Below are positions 61,975-64,000 of a stretch of 64,000 nt of DNA, one piece after another. The stretch comes from Kitagawia praeruptora (Eukaryota > Streptophyta > Magnoliopsida > Apiales > Apiaceae). Each line of letters starts with the position of its first letter. Position 1 is the first letter of the stretch. The notes beneath the pieces were generated by a model. That model was given only the letters and a program-made list of their open reading frames with translations, did no database searches and was not told where the DNA came from. The stretch covers positions 83,272,001-83,336,000 of the forward strand of contig CM075345.1 of NCBI GenBank assembly GCA_037693485.1. Direction: 5' to 3'. A program made the position numbers and the translations under genes.

Positions 61975-64000
61975 ATGTTGCAACCATCCTCATATGATAC
62001 CGATTTTCCTCCAAATTTTGAACAGAACAAGACTTCTCATGCATGGAAGATTGAAAATCCAACATCCAGGAATCCAGATGGTTCAAGCAAACAAATTACA
62101 CCAGCAGAAGCAACGTTGAACTGGCAATCTGAGAATGTTGTAGCTCAAAACAAGGTTTTAAATCAGATAATGGTGACTCAGCAAATGATGGTGAAAAAGC
62201 TTGATAGTGGTCTGTCAACAATTTCAGGCGTAATATCGCAACTTCAAAACAAGATCAACACTCTTCACCATGAACTCATGCAGTTAGCATTAACTGTTTC
62301 CATGAACTCACCTTTATTAGCACAAAAGGAAGCAGAGTTAAAATCTCTAAAAGCCCAGCTACACTCTATCCAGACCCAAAAGCCTTATACTGGCTATTAT
62401 GAGGCGCCATCGTTCTCATCATATTTGCCACCTTTACCAAATTATTCTCAACCTCTTGCGACTTTCTCACCATATGATCATAATCCGTTTAAAAGTGCAG
62501 CCTTTTTGCCTATTAAGCAACTTGAAACATCCCAATCATCAAAGAGGAAACCAGAAAAATCTCCAGTTAGAGAATCTCCTCCAAAGGAGCAAACCCAGCC
62601 ATCCCAATTAATGGTGGGTAATCCTATTTCATCGTTTCTGAATAAGATGGCAACTCAACCTCAGCCAAGAGAAAAACAAGCTTCTCTATGGCAGATCTGT
62701 GAAGAAGATTCAGAAAGTGATAACATGTCTCTAGAAATCCTCATGGCTGGTCAAGAAGGCCAAGAAACTGATGAGCCTACTATAGAGGAAGAAGAAACTT
62801 ACATTCCAGACCATCAAGAAACAGAGCAGTCAAACTCAAGCTTATTCCAGAATGATCCAGAAAAAGGTTTTTCCTTTGACAACATCTCACCTTCAAAATG
62901 GCGAGATCGAATTTATGAAATGCATGCTTGGTGTACATCAGAATTACTCCAGCCAGGAGCTACCATGCCCTCGGTAGCAGATAAGTTTGTGGCGAAATTT
63001 CATGGCAGATTGAGGCAATGGTGGATTGCTTTGGGGACTTATAGACAGTTGCTCGTTAAGCAAAGTCCAAACGTAGATGCCTTGATTATGTATGTCCACA
63101 ATGAATTCCTTGGAGCATGGGATCATTATACAAATCAAGCTCGTGAAGAATACTTGAGTATGAGATGCTGTTCTTATAAAAGAAAAGATCTGGAAATTCA
63201 CTATGAAAGAATGTCCAAAAGGTTCTATGCTATCAATGGCATAGATGATGTCAACTTTAAACAGACATTCCTTAATTCTCTTCCAGAGCCTCTTGGGAAT
63301 GAAACATCTCGGTTATTGCAAATAAAGAATCTTCCAATCAACAGTACTTCTATTGGTGAACTTTACCAGAATGTGTTGCTTGCTTTAGAAAAGTTATGCA
63401 ACCAAAAGAAATTTCTCAAGCAGATAGAAGAACAGAGTAAGAATCTTGGATCAGCATGCGATAGGAACGAGCTTCAAATCAAGTGTGGTAAAGGCAGCTC
63501 TTGCACATGTGGAAAAAAGAAAGACAAGTTTTCCAAGCTTGCCAAGTTTCGTAAAAAAGCAGGGAAAAACTATTTCTTGAAAAAGAAGAAGAAATGGAAG
63601 TTCCTTCGAAAGAAGAGAGGAAACACCAAATCATCCAGGTGTTATATATGCAGGAAGAAAGGTCATTTTGCAAAAGAATGTCCTAACAAAGAGAAAAGCG
63701 CCAAGCTGATAGAAAAGATCGCTCAAATTGAAGATATTGAAGATGATGATTTGGAGTCATTATTCTCTCTGGATGAAGAACCAGGTCCAGACACCATTCT
63801 TGCTTTAGGAACAGATCTTTCTGATTTCACAGAAGGTTCTGATGAAGATGATATGGTCTTGTTTGATGACATCTATACCCTTGAGGAAAATTTCTTATGC
63901 CAACCATCGCCATCAGCCAAGATACACATCTTTCCTGGCAAATGGGATAAGCCAATCCCTGTTATAGCATTTTTTGATACTGGAGCAACATCATCCATTA
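61975..64000 (+). CDS. Pararetrovirus coat-protein and protease region (partial)
   Basis: One open frame of about 675 codons to the window edge, with no stop seen. In order: a Q/S/P-rich N-terminus; a coiled-coil-like segment (about 62150-62290); acidic stretches; the conserved core including FVAKFHGRLRQWW (about 62985-63025); a lysine-rich patch; a CX2CX4HX4C zinc knuckle (CYICRKKGHFAKEC, 63640-63681); a second acidic region; and FFDTGATSS at the very end, the active-site motif of the aspartic protease. This is the coat protein to protease order of caulimovirid polyproteins. The start is set by the NA17 insertion, not by a native initiation codon. Confidence 0.85.
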   Translation, partial: MLQPSSYDTDFPPNFEQNKTSHAWKIENPTSRNPDGSSKQITPAEATLNWQSENVVAQNKVLNQIMVTQQMMVKKLDSGLSTISGVISQLQNKINTLHHELMQLALTVSMNSPLLAQKEAELKSLKAQLHSIQTQKPYTGYYEAPSFSSYLPPLPNYSQPLATFSPYDHNPFKSAAFLPIKQLETSQSSKRKPEKSPVRESPPKEQTQPSQLMVGNPISSFLNKMATQPQPREKQASLWQICEEDSESDNMSLEILMAGQEGQETDEPTIEEEETYIPDHQETEQSNSSLFQNDPEKGFSFDNISPSKWRDRIYEMHAWCTSELLQPGATMPSVADKFVAKFHGRLRQWWIALGTYRQLLVKQSPNVDALIMYVHNEFLGAWDHYTNQAREEYLSMRCCSYKRKDLEIHYERMSKRFYAINGIDDVNFKQTFLNSLPEPLGNETSRLLQIKNLPINSTSIGELYQNVLLALEKLCNQKKFLKQIEEQSKNLGSACDRNELQIKCGKGSSCTCGKKKDKFSKLAKFRKKAGKNYFLKKKKKWKFLRKKRGNTKSSRCYICRKKGHFAKECPNKEKSAKLIEKIAQIEDIEDDDLESLFSLDEEPGPDTILALGTDLSDFTEGSDEDDMVLFDDIYTLEENFLCQPSPSAKIHIFPGKWDKPIPVIAFFDTGATSSI

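Larger units (their letters stand above)
56899..64000 (+). mobile_element. Endogenous pararetrovirus (Caulimoviridae, petuvirus/florendovirus-like)
   Basis: Promoter and leader, tRNA-Met primer site, movement protein, coat protein with zinc knuckle, and the start of the aspartic protease appear in the usual caulimovirid order. RT and RNase H would lie to the right, outside the window. NA16 breaks it within the first 25 codons of the movement protein and NA17 breaks it downstream of that domain. A frameshift near 60700 also breaks it. No integrase is expected or seen. A fossil copy: not functional as arranged. Confidence 0.85.

Noticed and set aside
61886..62119. Plus ORF spanning the NA17 poly(A) into viral DNA
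   Set aside because: Out of frame with the coat-protein region; the true frame is open from 61975.

Overview
The window is intergenic DNA from a flowering plant, probably a eudicot; I cannot name the species. The evidence is plant-type L1 LINEs (ORF1 with a DUF4283-like domain and zinc knuckle, ORF2 ending in a zf-RVT-type domain), Ty1-copia and chromovirus Ty3-gypsy remnants, a Tourist-like MITE and an endogenous pararetrovirus. I see no intact host gene. The only host-like coding trace is a decayed ARID fragment (HMGB9/15-like) near 56 kb. Roughly three quarters of the sequence belongs to one L1 family and its dependents, nested up to three deep.

Layout. 1-5034: L1-a, minus strand, both ORFs open, 3' end beyond the window. 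5041-14252: element NA1, which contains NA2 (5525-10496, itself holding the truncated L1-d) and NA3 (10878-13327). 14253-19339: decayed L1-b, holding NA4. 19340-30469: a Ty1-copia remnant, split by NA5 (20354-26694, which contains NA6 and NA7) and by NA8 in its LTR. 30470-31609: NA9 and AT-rich DNA. 31624-40008: L1-c, almost complete, holding NA10. 40728-45169: NA11 and NA12. 45235-47336: a gypsy chromovirus relic. 48295-50416: NA13. 50555-51052: MITE. 51066-52198: a minus-strand LTR. 52516-54879: NA14. 55.8-56.2 kb: ARID pseudogene. 56807-56898: the 5' end of NA15. 56.9 kb to the end: a pararetrovirus broken by NA16 and NA17.

The main finding is the 'NA' elements. They are 1.7-2.5 kb insertions with long target-site duplications (12-18 bp) and poly(A) tails. 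They share with the L1s a C/T-rich 5' UTR (GAGAGTC...AGCCGCC...ACACCATATTTCTT) and a 3' end made of a GGGGTATGCCCC hairpin followed by AATTAGC(A)n. They carry no endonuclease or reverse transcriptase. Each instead carries one long ORF unrelated to the L1 ORFs. Class 1 ORFs (NA1, 3, 4, 6, 8, 11, 16 and probably the truncated NA17; NA13 is related but lacks the repeat) carry up to four copies of a KRVSFxENLVxxIP repeat, which matches the RVxF docking motif for protein phosphatase 1; several end in a W-(R)ATRGGHS tail resembling the RGG-rich end of L1 ORF1. Class 2 ORFs (NA2, 5, 7, 10, 12, 14) encode V/L/F-rich proteins of unknown function with short motifs in common. I infer that these are protein-coding parasites of the L1 machinery that exchange coding modules while keeping the L1 ends needed for transcription and reverse transcription.
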